Of a stretch of 64,000 bases of DNA, positions 1 to 8,304 are shown one piece after another. The notes beneath the pieces were generated by a model that was not told where the DNA came from, did not search any database, and worked only from the letters and a program-made list of their open reading frames with translations. The stretch is from Caldilineaceae bacterium. Lineage in GTDB: Bacteria > Chloroflexota > Anaerolineae > Caldilineales > Caldilineaceae. The DNA is taken from NCBI GenBank assembly GCA_022827195.1, contig JAJDTL010000050.1, positions 45,194 through 109,193 of the forward strand, written 5' to 3'. Made by a program: the position numbers and the translations under genes. Position 1 is the first letter of the stretch, and each line of letters starts with the position of its first letter.

Positions 1-2557
1 TGCGGCCGCCGTCCGGCGACCAGGCCGGGAGCGAGTCCTCCTGCGCGTGGTCGGTCAGGCGGACGATGCCCGTGCCGTCGGCGTTCATCAGGTAGATCTC
101 ATCGTTGCCGTCACGGTTGGATTGAAACGCGATGCGGCCGCCGTCCGGCGACCAGCTTGGGGACCGGTCCTCCTGCGCGTGGTCGGTCAGGCGGACGACG
201 CCCCAGCCGCTGGCGTTGGCCAGGTAGATCTCACGGTTGCCGTCCCGGTTGGAGGCAAAGGCGATGCGGTTGCCGTCCGGCGACCAGGCCGGCCCCTCGT
301 CAGCGGCGGGATCGTAGGTGAGACGGCGGACCAGACCCGGCACGCCCACGTTCAAGACGTAGATCTCTGCGTTGCCGTCGCGGTTGGATTGAAAGGCGAT
401 GCGGCTGCCGTCCGGCGACCACGCCGGAGACAGATCGTCTGCAGGGTTGTCGCTGAGGCGGACAAGGCCCGAGCCGTCCGCGTTCATCAAGTAGATTTCT
501 GCGTTGCCGTCACGGTTGGAGACAAAGGCGATGCGGCTGCCGTCCGGCGAGATGGAGGGCCTCGAATCCGCCGCGGGGTCGTCGGTCAGACGGACCGCGC
601 CCGGACCGCCGGTGGTCGGCGTCAGTATTGGCGTTGGTGTCGGTGTTGGCGTGGGTGTTGGCGTTGGCGTGGGCGTCGGCGTGGGTGTTGGCGTTGGCGT
701 GGGCGTCGGCGTGGGCGTGGGTGGCGGACCCGCATCCACCTCCACGTTCATGACGTAGATCTCACTGTTGCCGTCACGGTTGGAGACAAAGGCGAGGCGG
801 CTGCCGTCCCGCGACCAGGCAGGGCGCCAATCTGTCTCGGGGTCGTCGGTCAGACGTGAAAGGCCCGTACCGTCGGCGTTCATCAGGTAGATCTCGACGT
901 TCCCGTCACGCTCCGAGTTAAAGGCGATGCGGCTGCCGTCCGGCGACCAGGCGGGCGAGGCATCCCAGGCGGGCGCGTCCGTGAGCCGCGTGACGCCCGA
1001 ACCGTCGGCGTTCATCGCGTAGATTTCGTTGTTGCCGTCACGGAAAGAGGTAAACGCGATGCGGCTGCCGTCCCGCGACCAGGCCGGGTACAGATCCGGA
1101 GCGGAGTCGTCGGTCAGACGGACGAGGCCCGAACCGTCGGCGTTCACTGCGTATACCTCAGGGTTCCCGTCACGGTTGGAGACAAAGGCGATGCGGCTGC
1201 CGTCGGGCGACCACGCGGGATCCACCTCCCCGGCGCGGTCGTCGGTCAGACGCGCGACGCCCGAGCCGTCGGCGTTCACCACGTAGATATTCCAGTTGCC
1301 GTCACGTCGTGAGGTAAACGCGACCCGGCCGCCGTCGGGCGACCAGGTGGGGTCGCGGTCATCGGCGGCGTCGTCGGTGAGACGGACGAGGCCCGAGCCG
1401 TCGGCGTTCATCAGGTAGATGTTCCAGTTCGCGTCGCGCCGAGAGCCGAAGGCGATGCGGCTGCCGTCAGGCGACCAGGCAGGGTACGAATCGGCGGCGG
1501 GGTCGTCGGTGAGACGGACGACGCCCGAACCGCCGGTGGTCGGTGGTGGCGGCGGCATGGGTGTCGGTGTCGGTGTTGGGGTGGGCGTCGGGGTCGGTGG
1601 TGGCGTCGTCCCGCCTTCCACGTCCATCACGTAGATCTCGCTGTTCCCGTCACGGAAAGAGACAAACGCGATGCGGCCGCCGTCCGGCGACCACCTGGGC
1701 AGGTTATCATTTGCGGAGTCTTCGGTGAGGCGCGCGATGTCCGAGCCGTCCGCGTTCATCACGAAGATGTTCCAGTCACCGTCGTCATACCAGTCAAACG
1801 CGATGCGGCGGCCGTCAGGAGACCAGCTGGGACTCCCCGCGCCGCCGAAAGTGAGACGGGACACGCCCGATCCGTCCGCGTTCATAACGTACATCTCACG
1901 GTCGCCATCACGCCAGGAGCTGAACGCGATGCGGCTGCCGTCCGGCGACCAGGCGGGGGCCATATCCCATCCGTGGCTGTCGGTGAGCCGGATAAGGCCG
2001 GAGCCGTCGGCGTTCATCGCGTAGAGCTCTTCGTCCCAGTCACGGGAAGATTCGAACACGATGCGGCGGCCGTCGGGCGACCAGGCGGGGTCACCAGCCA
2101 GGCCGCGGCGGTCGGTGAGACGGGTGACGCCCGAACCGTCGGCGTTCATCACGTAGATCCCACGGTCCGGGTCGTTCGCATTGCTCCTGCCGCGCTCGGA
2201 AACAAAGGCGATACGGCTGCCGTCCGGCGACCAGGCGGGGGACATATCCCATCCGGGACTGTGGGTGAGCCGGATGAGGCCAGATCCGTCGGCGTTCATC
2301 GCGTAGATCTCAATGTCCCCGTCACGGTCAGATTGAAACGCGATGCGGCTGCCGTCCGGCGACCAGCTGGGGGACGAATCCATTGCGGGGTGGTCTGTGA
2401 GACGGGTGACGCCTTCGTCAGCCGCGGGCGCGGCCACGGCCGCGCCACGCGCGCAGAACAGCGCGGCGGCGATTGCCAGCGCGGCCAGCGTCGCGATCCG
2501 GCGGATGAAAGGAATAGGCTGTGGTCGCAGATCTCCACACATGTAAGAACTGTTCAT
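1..2557 (-). CDS. Secreted multi-propeller TolB/PD40-repeat protein (3' end beyond the window)
   Basis: This is a probable exported protein of TolB-like WD40/PD40 blades, cut at its C-terminus by the window edge (852 codons visible). The start is ATG 2557, preceded by a G-rich SD (AAGGGGGG). Residues 1-45 form a signal peptide with a hydrophobic core (LAALAIAAALFC) and Ala-rich cleavage region. About 17 repeats of 42-43 residues follow, each of the form RLTDdp..D..PaWSPDGsrIAF.S.RDGn.eIYvMNadGSG. They fall into blocks of six, six and at least five, split by two (Pro-Thr)n linkers, which suggests three six-bladed propellers. The reading frame stays open and constant from 2557 to the edge. Such blades bind peptides or glycans, or act as scaffolds; no catalytic domain is visible and the ligand is unknown. 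The gene lies 170 bp downstream of the LRR gene on the same strand and shares its 5' end. Confidence 0.85.
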   Translation of the reverse strand, partial: MNSSYMCGDLRPQPIPFIRRIATLAALAIAAALFCARGAAVAAPAADEGVTRLTDHPAMDSSPSWSPDGSRIAFQSDRDGDIEIYAMNADGSGLIRLTHSPGWDMSPAWSPDGSRIAFVSERGRSNANDPDRGIYVMNADGSGVTRLTDRRGLAGDPAWSPDGRRIVFESSRDWDEELYAMNADGSGLIRLTDSHGWDMAPAWSPDGSRIAFSSWRDGDREMYVMNADGSGVSRLTFGGAGSPSWSPDGRRIAFDWYDDGDWNIFVMNADGSDIARLTEDSANDNLPRWSPDGGRIAFVSFRDGNSEIYVMDVEGGTTPPPTPTPTPTPTPTPMPPPPPTTGGSGVVRLTDDPAADSYPAWSPDGSRIAFGSRRDANWNIYLMNADGSGLVRLTDDAADDRDPTWSPDGGRVAFTSRRDGNWNIYVVNADGSGVARLTDDRAGEVDPAWSPDGSRIAFVSNRDGNPEVYAVNADGSGLVRLTDDSAPDLYPAWSRDGSRIAFTSFRDGNNEIYAMNADGSGVTRLTDAPAWDASPAWSPDGSRIAFNSERDGNVEIYLMNADGTGLSRLTDDPETDWRPAWSRDGSRLAFVSNRDGNSEIYVMNVEVDAGPPPTPTPTPTPTPTPTPTPTPTPTPTPTPTPTPILTPTTGGPGAVRLTDDPAADSRPSISPDGSRIAFVSNRDGNAEIYLMNADGSGLVRLSDNPADDLSPAWSPDGSRIAFQSNRDGNAEIYVLNVGVPGLVRRLTYDPAADEGPAWSPDGNRIAFASNRDGNREIYLANASGWGVVRLTDHAQEDRSPSWSPDGGRIAFQSNRDGNDEIYLMNADGTGIVRLTDHAQEDSLPAWSPDGGR
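617..733 (-). repeat. (Pro-Thr)n hexanucleotide repeat, linker 2 of the propeller protein
   Basis: A degenerate six-base repeat (GTNGGN on the plus strand) encodes roughly a dozen alternating Pro-Thr pairs on the minus strand. It separates the second and third six-blade blocks. Such tracts are prone to slippage, so length may vary between strains. Confidence 0.85.
1558..1612 (-). repeat. Shorter (Pro-Thr)n repeat, linker 1 of the propeller protein
   Basis: This is the same type of degenerate hexanucleotide tract as at 617-733 but less than half as long. It encodes a Pro-Thr linker between the first and second blocks of six blades. Confidence 0.8.
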
Positions 2558-2727
2558 CCGATGGCCCCCCTTGAACTGAAGTCAGAATGCGCCCGGCCTG
2601 GCGAATGGCCGCCTGCGCGCTTGAAAACGCCTCCCCCTGTCAGCGCCGGCAAGGGGTCCCACATCCGGCCGCCCCGCGCATCGCGCCCGCTAACCGGCTT
2701 CATGCCGCTTGCGCCTGCGCAACTGGT

Positions 2728-5700
2728 TTACTCGATGTCCCACTCCTGACACGTTCCATCCGCTGGCACACACTTTACCCAGGATGACCACGGCCCCTCG
2801 CCGTAGGCGTTTATGCCGCGCACGCTATAGGCGTAGGCGTCCTCCCTCGGGTTGGTTGAGAGCTTTTTGTTGATGGTCTTGTCGATGGTTTCGACGATAC
2901 TGTGTGTATATTCCGGCCCGCTCACCTTGAAGGAATCTAAGGTGCCGTAGTAAGACTCGTGGAGCCGCACCTCGTATTCGGTCGCGTGTCGCACCCTGTC
3001 CCATGCGAGATCGACCTCGAACGCGTCCTCGTTCGTCGACCCTCTCGCATTCAACGCCGGCGGTTGGAACGGCGCGCCCGGCCTGACCTTTACGACATTC
3101 GACCAGTCGGAGGGCCCGGCGTCGCTATGGGTGCGTATGCGCAAAGCGTAGTCCCGGCCGGGCGTCAGATCGTCGATCTTCTTCGTATAAAAATCGCGCG
3201 AGGCGTTCGGCCTGTGCTCCCACGAGCTACCACAGCGCATCAACAGTTGCCACAAGCTGCCGCAGTCGTCGATTTCGTATGCGTTCACGCCTTCCACACC
3301 TTCCCACACCAGCGTCACCGAGTTCTCGGTCACATTCGTCAGGTACAGATTCGGTACGCCCGGCTGGACCTGAACCACGTTCGACCAGTCGCCCGGCCCG
3401 GCCGCGTTCCAACCGCGCACCCTGTAGTAGACGTACACACCGGGCGAGACGCCGCCGTCTGTATATGATGTCTCGGTTATGATGTCGCCCGTATCGCGAA
3501 CGTCCCAATCGCTTGTACACACGTGGTGGAGATGGGGCGCCACCAGAACCTTGCCGGCCGCCACTTCGATGATTTGGACGACCACCCAGGAAATGCCGGC
3601 GGTCAACTTGTGCGCCGCCAATTTGCCCCCCTTCGTAATCACCTTTTCGATGACAAACTTCTGGGCCCAAGTGTCGAAGCAGCGCTGCACTTCGTAACTG
3701 GTTGCGCCCTCCACGTAGCTCCATGCCAGCGGGATTCGGGTCGGGGCCATCCGCTGTACGCCCAATATCGGCGGTTGCCTGGACTTCAGCCGCGGCGTTC
3801 TCATCACGTCCGGCTGCTCCACCCTGGCCTGCACGACGTTCGACCAGGGCCCCGCTTCCCGGCCGCAGCCGTTTGTGCAGCGTACCCGGTATTCGTACTG
3901 GCCCGGCTCAAGGTTCTTGTCCCAATGTCTGTCCGTGTCGTGGAAATTGTCTACCAACTCCCATTCACCGCCGGCCACGCGCCGCTCCAACGCATGGTAT
4001 GCCTTGAACGTGTACCTCCACTGGAGATAGATTCCATTCATGGCCATGTCCGGCCACCGGAACAAGTTGAACCAGAGCGTGAGCTTCTCCGGCACCCCGG
4101 ACAGGTCCGACGGGATCTCGATGCGCACGCCGTTCGAACGCGTGCCCTCCCCGCCCGACTGCTTGACATCCACCACATATTCGTAGCTCTCCCCTTCCGT
4201 CAGCTCGCCGTCGGTATAGCTCGTCGCGGTCGCCGGCAGCTCGTCGCTGATCGCGACATGCTCGCTCGCCTCGCCGTCCCGCCGCAGCACGACGTAGCCG
4301 CGCGCGCCCGGCACGGGTTCCCAAGACAGCCGGACCTCCGCCGAACGCGCCTCCGGGCCCCACTGCGGCCCGACGAGGTCCCACTGCGCGGAGAGCCTCG
4401 TCGTTCCCAGCTGCCGCTCCGTGGGTAACTGTGGCGGCGGCGCGCCCTCCTCGCAGAACGGCAGGTTCAACCGGTGCAGGTCACTGTGCTGGACGTCCAG
4501 AAAGACGGCGGGCACGCATCCGCTCAACTCGTTGCCGCCGAGGTACAGCGATGTCAGGTTGGTGAGGTTGGCCAGCTCGGGGGGGATCGTGCCGCTCAAC
4601 CCGTTGTCGCTGAGGTACAGCGCTGTCAGGTCGGTGAGGCTGCCCAGCTCGGGGGGGATCGAGCCGCTCAACCCGTTGCCGCTGAGGTACAGCGATGTCA
4701 GGTTGGTGAGGTTGGCCAGCTCGGGGGGGATCGGGCCGCTCAACTCGTTGGTCGAGAGAGACAGCGATGTCAGGTTGGTGAGGTTGCCCAGTTCGGGGGG
4801 GATCGTGCCGCTCAACCCGTTGGTCGAGAGAGACAGCGATGTCAGGTTGGTGAGGTTGGCCAGGACGGCCGGGACCGAGCCGCTCAACTCGTTGCCGCCA
4901 AGCGACAGCGATGTCATGTTGGTGAGGTTGCCCAGTTCGGGGGGGATCGCGCCGCTCAACCCGTTTCTGCCGAGGCCCAGTTCAATCACTTGCCCATTGC
5001 GGTCTGTGGAGACGCCGTGCCAGAAACCGAGAGGCGCGTCGCCCGGCCAGTTCCAGTTTTCGTCCCAGTTGTCGCCACCTGTTGCCTGATAGAACGCTTC
5101 CAATGCTTTTCTATCCATCACGGCCCCAGCCGTCGCGAAGCTTCTCGCAGATGACGCATCGCAATACGGCAGTTCTACCTGTGCCGTATACGTAGATTGC
5201 CTCTTGCCGCCGCCGGTCACGGTTTTGATGACAACCACACTGTGCGAGCCATATTGCCACATGGCGGGTACACATCCACTCAAATCGTTTCCATCGAGTT
5301 CCAGTTCTTCCAGGTTAATGAGGTTGCCCAGTTCAGCCGGGATCGAGCCGCTCAACTCGTTTCCGTCGAGAAACAGCGTTTCCAGGTTTGTGAGGTTGCC
5401 CAGCTCGGGGGGGATCGGGCCGCTCAACACGTTTCCTCTGAGGCTCAGCGATGTCAGGTTTGCGAGGTTGCTCAGTGCAGCCGGGATCGAGCCGCTGAAT
5501 TCGTTCCACCCGAGGTCTAGCCTTTCCAGGTTCGTGAGGTTGCCCAGCCAAGCCGGGATCGGGCCGTTCAATTCGGTGCTCCCGAGGTCCAGTTCTGTCA
5601 GGTTCGTGAGGTTGCCCAGCTCAGCCGGGATCGAACCGCTCAACTCGTTGTCGCTGAGAGCCAGCTCTGTCAGGTTCGTGAGGTTGCCCAGCTCAGCCGG

Positions 5701-6660
5701 GATCGAGCCGCTCAAATCGTTGGACCAGAGGGCCAGCCATGTCAGGTTCGTGAGGTTACCCAGTGCGGCCGGGATCGAGCCGCTCAAGCCGTTCCACGGG
5801 AGGCTCAGCGATGTCAGGTTTGCTAGGTTGCCCAGTGCGGCCGGAATCGAGCCGGTCAACTCGTTGCCGCCGAGGTACAGCCGTTCCAGGTTTGTGAGGT
5901 TGCCCAGTTCGGCCGGGATCGAACCGCTCAAACCGTTGTCCCAGAGGTACAGCCGTTCCAGGTTTGTGAGGTTGCCCAGTGCGGCCGGAATCGAGCCGCT
6001 CAAGCCGTTCCATCTGAGTTGCAGCCATTCCAGGTTCGTGAGGTTGCCCAGCTCGGCCGGGATCGAACCGCTCAACTCGTTGCCGTCGAGGTCCAGCCAT
6101 TTCAGGTTCGTAAGGTTGCCCAGTTCAGCCGGAATCGAGCCGCTCAACTCGTTATACCTGAGGTCCAGCGATATCAGGTTTGCGAGGTCGCCCAGCTCGG
6201 CCGGGATCGAACCGCTCAAACCGTTATACCTGAGGTCCAGGCGTATCACGCGACCGCTGTTGTCTATGGTCACACCGTACCATTCGTCGACCGGCACAGC
6301 GGTCGACATCCAGTTGTCGTTGTTGTCCCAGCTGTCGCCTCCGGTTGCCCGGTAGAGCGCCTCCAACGCCTCCCGGTCCGTCGCGGCGCTGGTTGAAGGC
6401 GACGCGACCTGCATCGCGTAGCCCTCTCTGTTTCCGTCACGGTCAGATTCAGATGTGACGGGGTTTCCCTCGGCAGACCAGGAAGGCGACACGTCATGTG
6501 CCGGCTCGCCGGTGAGCCGGGCGGCCCCCCCGCCAGACGCGGCCGCGGCGGGCGCGCAGAGCAGAACGGCGGCGATTGCCAGCGCCGCCGGCGCCGCGAG
6601 CCGACGGATATGAGCAAAACACGAAAGACCCAAATGTTCGTTTATGCGCAGACAGTTCAT
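2728..6660 (-). CDS. Secreted LRR-FN3 repeat protein (1,310 aa) with a vestigial PD40 blade
   Basis: This is a probable surface or secreted adhesion/recognition protein. The start is set at ATG 6660 behind an AAGGAGAG SD; an upstream in-frame start at 6702 adds 14 residues but lacks support. A signal peptide (about 1-40; core ALAIAAVLLC) is followed by one decayed PD40 blade (about 43-80). Next come an LRR cap (EALYRATGGDSW), 14 plant-type LRRs of 24 residues (NLTNL..L.L..N.LSGsIPaeLG, about 135-465), a Cys-containing end (LSGCVP), a second cap (EAFYQATGGDNW, about 513) and seven more LRRs (to about 715). About five fibronectin-type-III-like domains (about 760-1305) end the protein, marked by WSNVV strands. 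No transmembrane or sortase anchor is visible at the C-terminus. Function is inferred from architecture only. Confidence 0.85.
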   Translation of the reverse strand: MNCLRINEHLGLSCFAHIRRLAAPAALAIAAVLLCAPAAAASGGGAARLTGEPAHDVSPSWSAEGNPVTSESDRDGNREGYAMQVASPSTSAATDREALEALYRATGGDSWDNNDNWMSTAVPVDEWYGVTIDNSGRVIRLDLRYNGLSGSIPAELGDLANLISLDLRYNELSGSIPAELGNLTNLKWLDLDGNELSGSIPAELGNLTNLEWLQLRWNGLSGSIPAALGNLTNLERLYLWDNGLSGSIPAELGNLTNLERLYLGGNELTGSIPAALGNLANLTSLSLPWNGLSGSIPAALGNLTNLTWLALWSNDLSGSIPAELGNLTNLTELALSDNELSGSIPAELGNLTNLTELDLGSTELNGPIPAWLGNLTNLERLDLGWNEFSGSIPAALSNLANLTSLSLRGNVLSGPIPPELGNLTNLETLFLDGNELSGSIPAELGNLINLEELELDGNDLSGCVPAMWQYGSHSVVVIKTVTGGGKRQSTYTAQVELPYCDASSARSFATAGAVMDRKALEAFYQATGGDNWDENWNWPGDAPLGFWHGVSTDRNGQVIELGLGRNGLSGAIPPELGNLTNMTSLSLGGNELSGSVPAVLANLTNLTSLSLSTNGLSGTIPPELGNLTNLTSLSLSTNELSGPIPPELANLTNLTSLYLSGNGLSGSIPPELGSLTDLTALYLSDNGLSGTIPPELANLTNLTSLYLGGNELSGCVPAVFLDVQHSDLHRLNLPFCEEGAPPPQLPTERQLGTTRLSAQWDLVGPQWGPEARSAEVRLSWEPVPGARGYVVLRRDGEASEHVAISDELPATATSYTDGELTEGESYEYVVDVKQSGGEGTRSNGVRIEIPSDLSGVPEKLTLWFNLFRWPDMAMNGIYLQWRYTFKAYHALERRVAGGEWELVDNFHDTDRHWDKNLEPGQYEYRVRCTNGCGREAGPWSNVVQARVEQPDVMRTPRLKSRQPPILGVQRMAPTRIPLAWSYVEGATSYEVQRCFDTWAQKFVIEKVITKGGKLAAHKLTAGISWVVVQIIEVAAGKVLVAPHLHHVCTSDWDVRDTGDIITETSYTDGGVSPGVYVYYRVRGWNAAGPGDWSNVVQVQPGVPNLYLTNVTENSVTLVWEGVEGVNAYEIDDCGSLWQLLMRCGSSWEHRPNASRDFYTKKIDDLTPGRDYALRIRTHSDAGPSDWSNVVKVRPGAPFQPPALNARGSTNEDAFEVDLAWDRVRHATEYEVRLHESYYGTLDSFKVSGPEYTHSIVETIDKTINKKLSTNPREDAYAYSVRGINAYGEGPWSSWVKCVPADGTCQEWDIE
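4517..4988 (-). repeat. 72-bp LRR-coding repeats, block 2 (7 copies)
   Basis: Near-identical 72-bp units (24 codons each) encode the second LRR array. The plus strand repeatedly shows GTTGGTGAGGTTGCCCAG or close variants. The high nucleotide identity suggests recent tandem expansion. Confidence 0.85.
5278..6243 (-). repeat. 72-bp LRR-coding repeats, block 1 (14 copies)
   Basis: Fourteen 72-bp units form the first LRR array, similar in DNA sequence to each other and to the 4517-4988 block. Variable codons are concentrated at the solvent-exposed x positions of LxxLxLxxN, as expected for a binding surface. Confidence 0.85.
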
Positions 6661-7317
6661 CCGATGCCTCTCTCCTTGAGTTGAAAACGCGACGCCCGGC
6701 AAATTCCGGTGAACCTATCCTGTTCCATGGTATGCAAAAGCTGACCGCGACATCCTGTCCCGGCCCCGTCGCCCGCTGCTGGAATTGTTTCCCTGCTGTG
6801 CCCCAAATGCTGCCCGCGTGGCAGTCAACCCCGGACCCGCGCCGCTTGTCTCGGCGCCGCGGGATTGGTCAGTGCGATTGCAGCGATCGAAGATGTGAGG
6901 ACCGCCAACCCTCAATTATATAACCCCGGGATGTCATTCGTATGTCATTTAGGGCCGTTTTTGTGGCAATATGATGTTAATTTGTCTGCGTATGGGGCAT
7001 CGGGGAACATTCGGGCCATTCGCGGTCCCGATCAGGGCGCGTCTGCAGGCGCTGCCCCCCTTTTCCCCATAGATGGAGAGGCGGACGGAGCGGCCCGGTG
7101 AACTGATGCGAGGAGTATTGGGCGGTATCCAGGACGGCGCGGCAGCTCGGAAGAGCCCAGGCCTCTTCTGGCGCTGGCAAGGTGGTCGCCGTGCGGGTGG
7201 GTGGGCTCGCTTTGAAGCCTCTTGAACGCATTCCATACAGTCTGGCCACCATGACTCGTTCGCCGGTGAAACGAAGGTCCGGCAGGGAGCGACGTCCTGT
7301 CGGTCCAGCCAGCCGAA
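6661..7317. other. Intergenic stretch without a recognisable gene
   Basis: This stretch holds the LRR gene leader, the candidate promoter above and, from about 6960 to 7317, sequence joined to the truncated restriction-gene remnant. The open frames here have no family resemblance and look like chance GC-rich frames. Confidence 0.6.
6915..6949 (-). promoter_or_regulatory. Candidate promoter with Pho-box-like direct repeat upstream of the LRR gene
   Basis: A perfect minus-strand -10 hexamer TATAAT lies at 6915-6920. Two copies of ATGTCATT (plus strand, 6931-6938 and 6942-6949) sit 11 bp apart and cover the place where the -35 element would be. No good -35 hexamer is present, as in activator-dependent promoters. 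The TGTCAT repeat with an 11-bp period resembles the PhoB Pho box, but its orientation is reversed relative to this -10. A transcript from here would have a leader of about 250 nt before the LRR gene. Confidence 0.35.
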
Positions 7318-8168
7318 TTGGTGGTGAGGCGCCACTGCCAGGCGTCGAAGAAGCCGAAGAGCTTCCCGAAAGCTTGGTCGGGAATATCGATCTCCGGGAA
7401 GTTGCGCTCCAGCTCGCGCCTTTCGGAGAGGCCGCCGCTGAGGAAGGGCACGCATCCGAGCAGCTCGACTCATTTCGGAGAGCGTTCGGCTTCGGGCTGT
7501 CCCAGGCCGTCGTGGAATTGTTTGAGAAGAAAAATGCGGTAGAAGCCGGCAGATTTGTCCTCGCCGTGCCGCCGGCGGACGGTCTCGAGCCGATCGCGCA
7601 GATAGCTGACATTGTCGTTGAGGAAGCCGCGCTTCCGGACGAAGTCGATGAACATCATGCGGTTGCACATGAGGGAGGCATACCATTCGCGGTCGGCCAA
7701 CGCTTCGATACCGTCGATGAAGCCCAAAGACGCCTTGCGCTCTTTCTTGAAGCGGTCGTAGAAGCGCCTGGCGACCTTTTCGACGTCGAAGGCGGCGCGC
7801 ACGCGAGAGGTCGAGTCGACGATGGTGACGTCGACCTCTTCTTCGAGAGTGAAGACGATGCGCTCCAGTTTCTGGATGAACGGCTCGCCGCTCCGGGCGG
7901 TGCGGTCGGGCGGGCAAGAGATCATGATGCGCTCGCGCACCTGCCTGGCGAGGGATTTCGCGATCTTCTGGCGGGTAGGGTGGTCAGGAACCTCTTCGCC
8001 GGGCTGGGCGAGGTAGTGGTAGGCGACTATGCCGCGTTTGCGGGCGATGGCTTTGAGGGAGTAGCCGCGCCCCTTGACGCTCACCTCGGTATCGCTTCCG
8101 CCGCGGTCACAGCCAAGCTCATCGATGAATAGCGGGCGCAGTTCGAAGCAGTCCAGGCGCTGCTTGAC
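7318..8168 (-). pseudogene. Decayed N-terminal part of a type IIG (Eco57I-like) restriction-modification protein
   Basis: The minus-strand frame reads like the N-terminal region of large Eco57I-type methylase/endonuclease fusions. Landmarks in order are CFELRPLFIDELG, GYSLKAIARKRGIVAYHYL, TRQKIAKSLARQV, QKLERIVFTLEEEVDVTIVD, SRVRAAFDVEKVARRFYDRF, MCNRMMFIDFVRKRGFL and FYRIFLLKQFHDGL. An in-frame TGA at 7472-7470 interrupts it. The same frame then resumes with the family sequence LLGCVPFLSGGL to FFDAWQWRL near 7318, where homology stops. The methyltransferase (NPPY) and target-recognition regions are missing, so at least two lesions are present: a nonsense codon and a 3' deletion. The usual start is not clear; GTG 8084 lies inside conserved sequence and homology extends upstream to about 8168. 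The family assignment is from memory of its conserved blocks. Confidence 0.7.
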
Positions 8169-8236
8169 CCGGTCGCGGCGGCGCGCGGCAGACCTCGCAG
8201 GCTTCGTATGTAAAAAGTCTGACTCGCTCTGTCCCG

Positions 8237-8265
8237 TTTGCGTGTCATTCGGAGCGTGCTAAGAT
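8237..8265 (+). promoter_or_regulatory. Weak candidate promoter for the M20 peptidase gene
   Basis: TTTGCG (8237-8242) and TAAGAT (8260-8265) are spaced by 17 bp and lie 40 bp before the M20 start. Both hexamers are weak matches to the sigma-70 consensus. Confidence 0.3.
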
Positions 8266-8304
8266 GGCCCAATCCGCATAGGGAAGCAGAACAGGAGACC
8301 GGGG

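Larger units (their letters stand above)
1..2435 (-). repeat. PD40 blade-coding tandem repeats (about 126-129 bp unit)
   Basis: About 17 diverged copies of a 126-129-bp unit lie inside the propeller gene. The easiest landmark on the plus strand is GCCGTCCGGCGACCA (the Trp-Ser-Pro-Asp-Gly codons reversed), which recurs from position 8 to about 2370 with small changes. Spacing is regular except at the two proline-threonine linkers. Confidence 0.85.

Noticed and set aside
617..1612. Tandem short repeats as a possible CRISPR array
   Set aside because: They are in-frame coding repeats (PD40 blades and Pro-Thr linkers) with no constant repeat-spacer pattern.
4421..6396. Long plus-strand frames with regular repeats opposite the LRR gene
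   Set aside because: They are mirror translations of the 72-bp LRR repeats; the minus-strand frame has the signal peptide and clear domains.
7470..7472. A frameshift in the restriction-gene remnant
   Set aside because: Counting shows the sequence before and after is in the same frame; the lesion is a single in-frame TGA.
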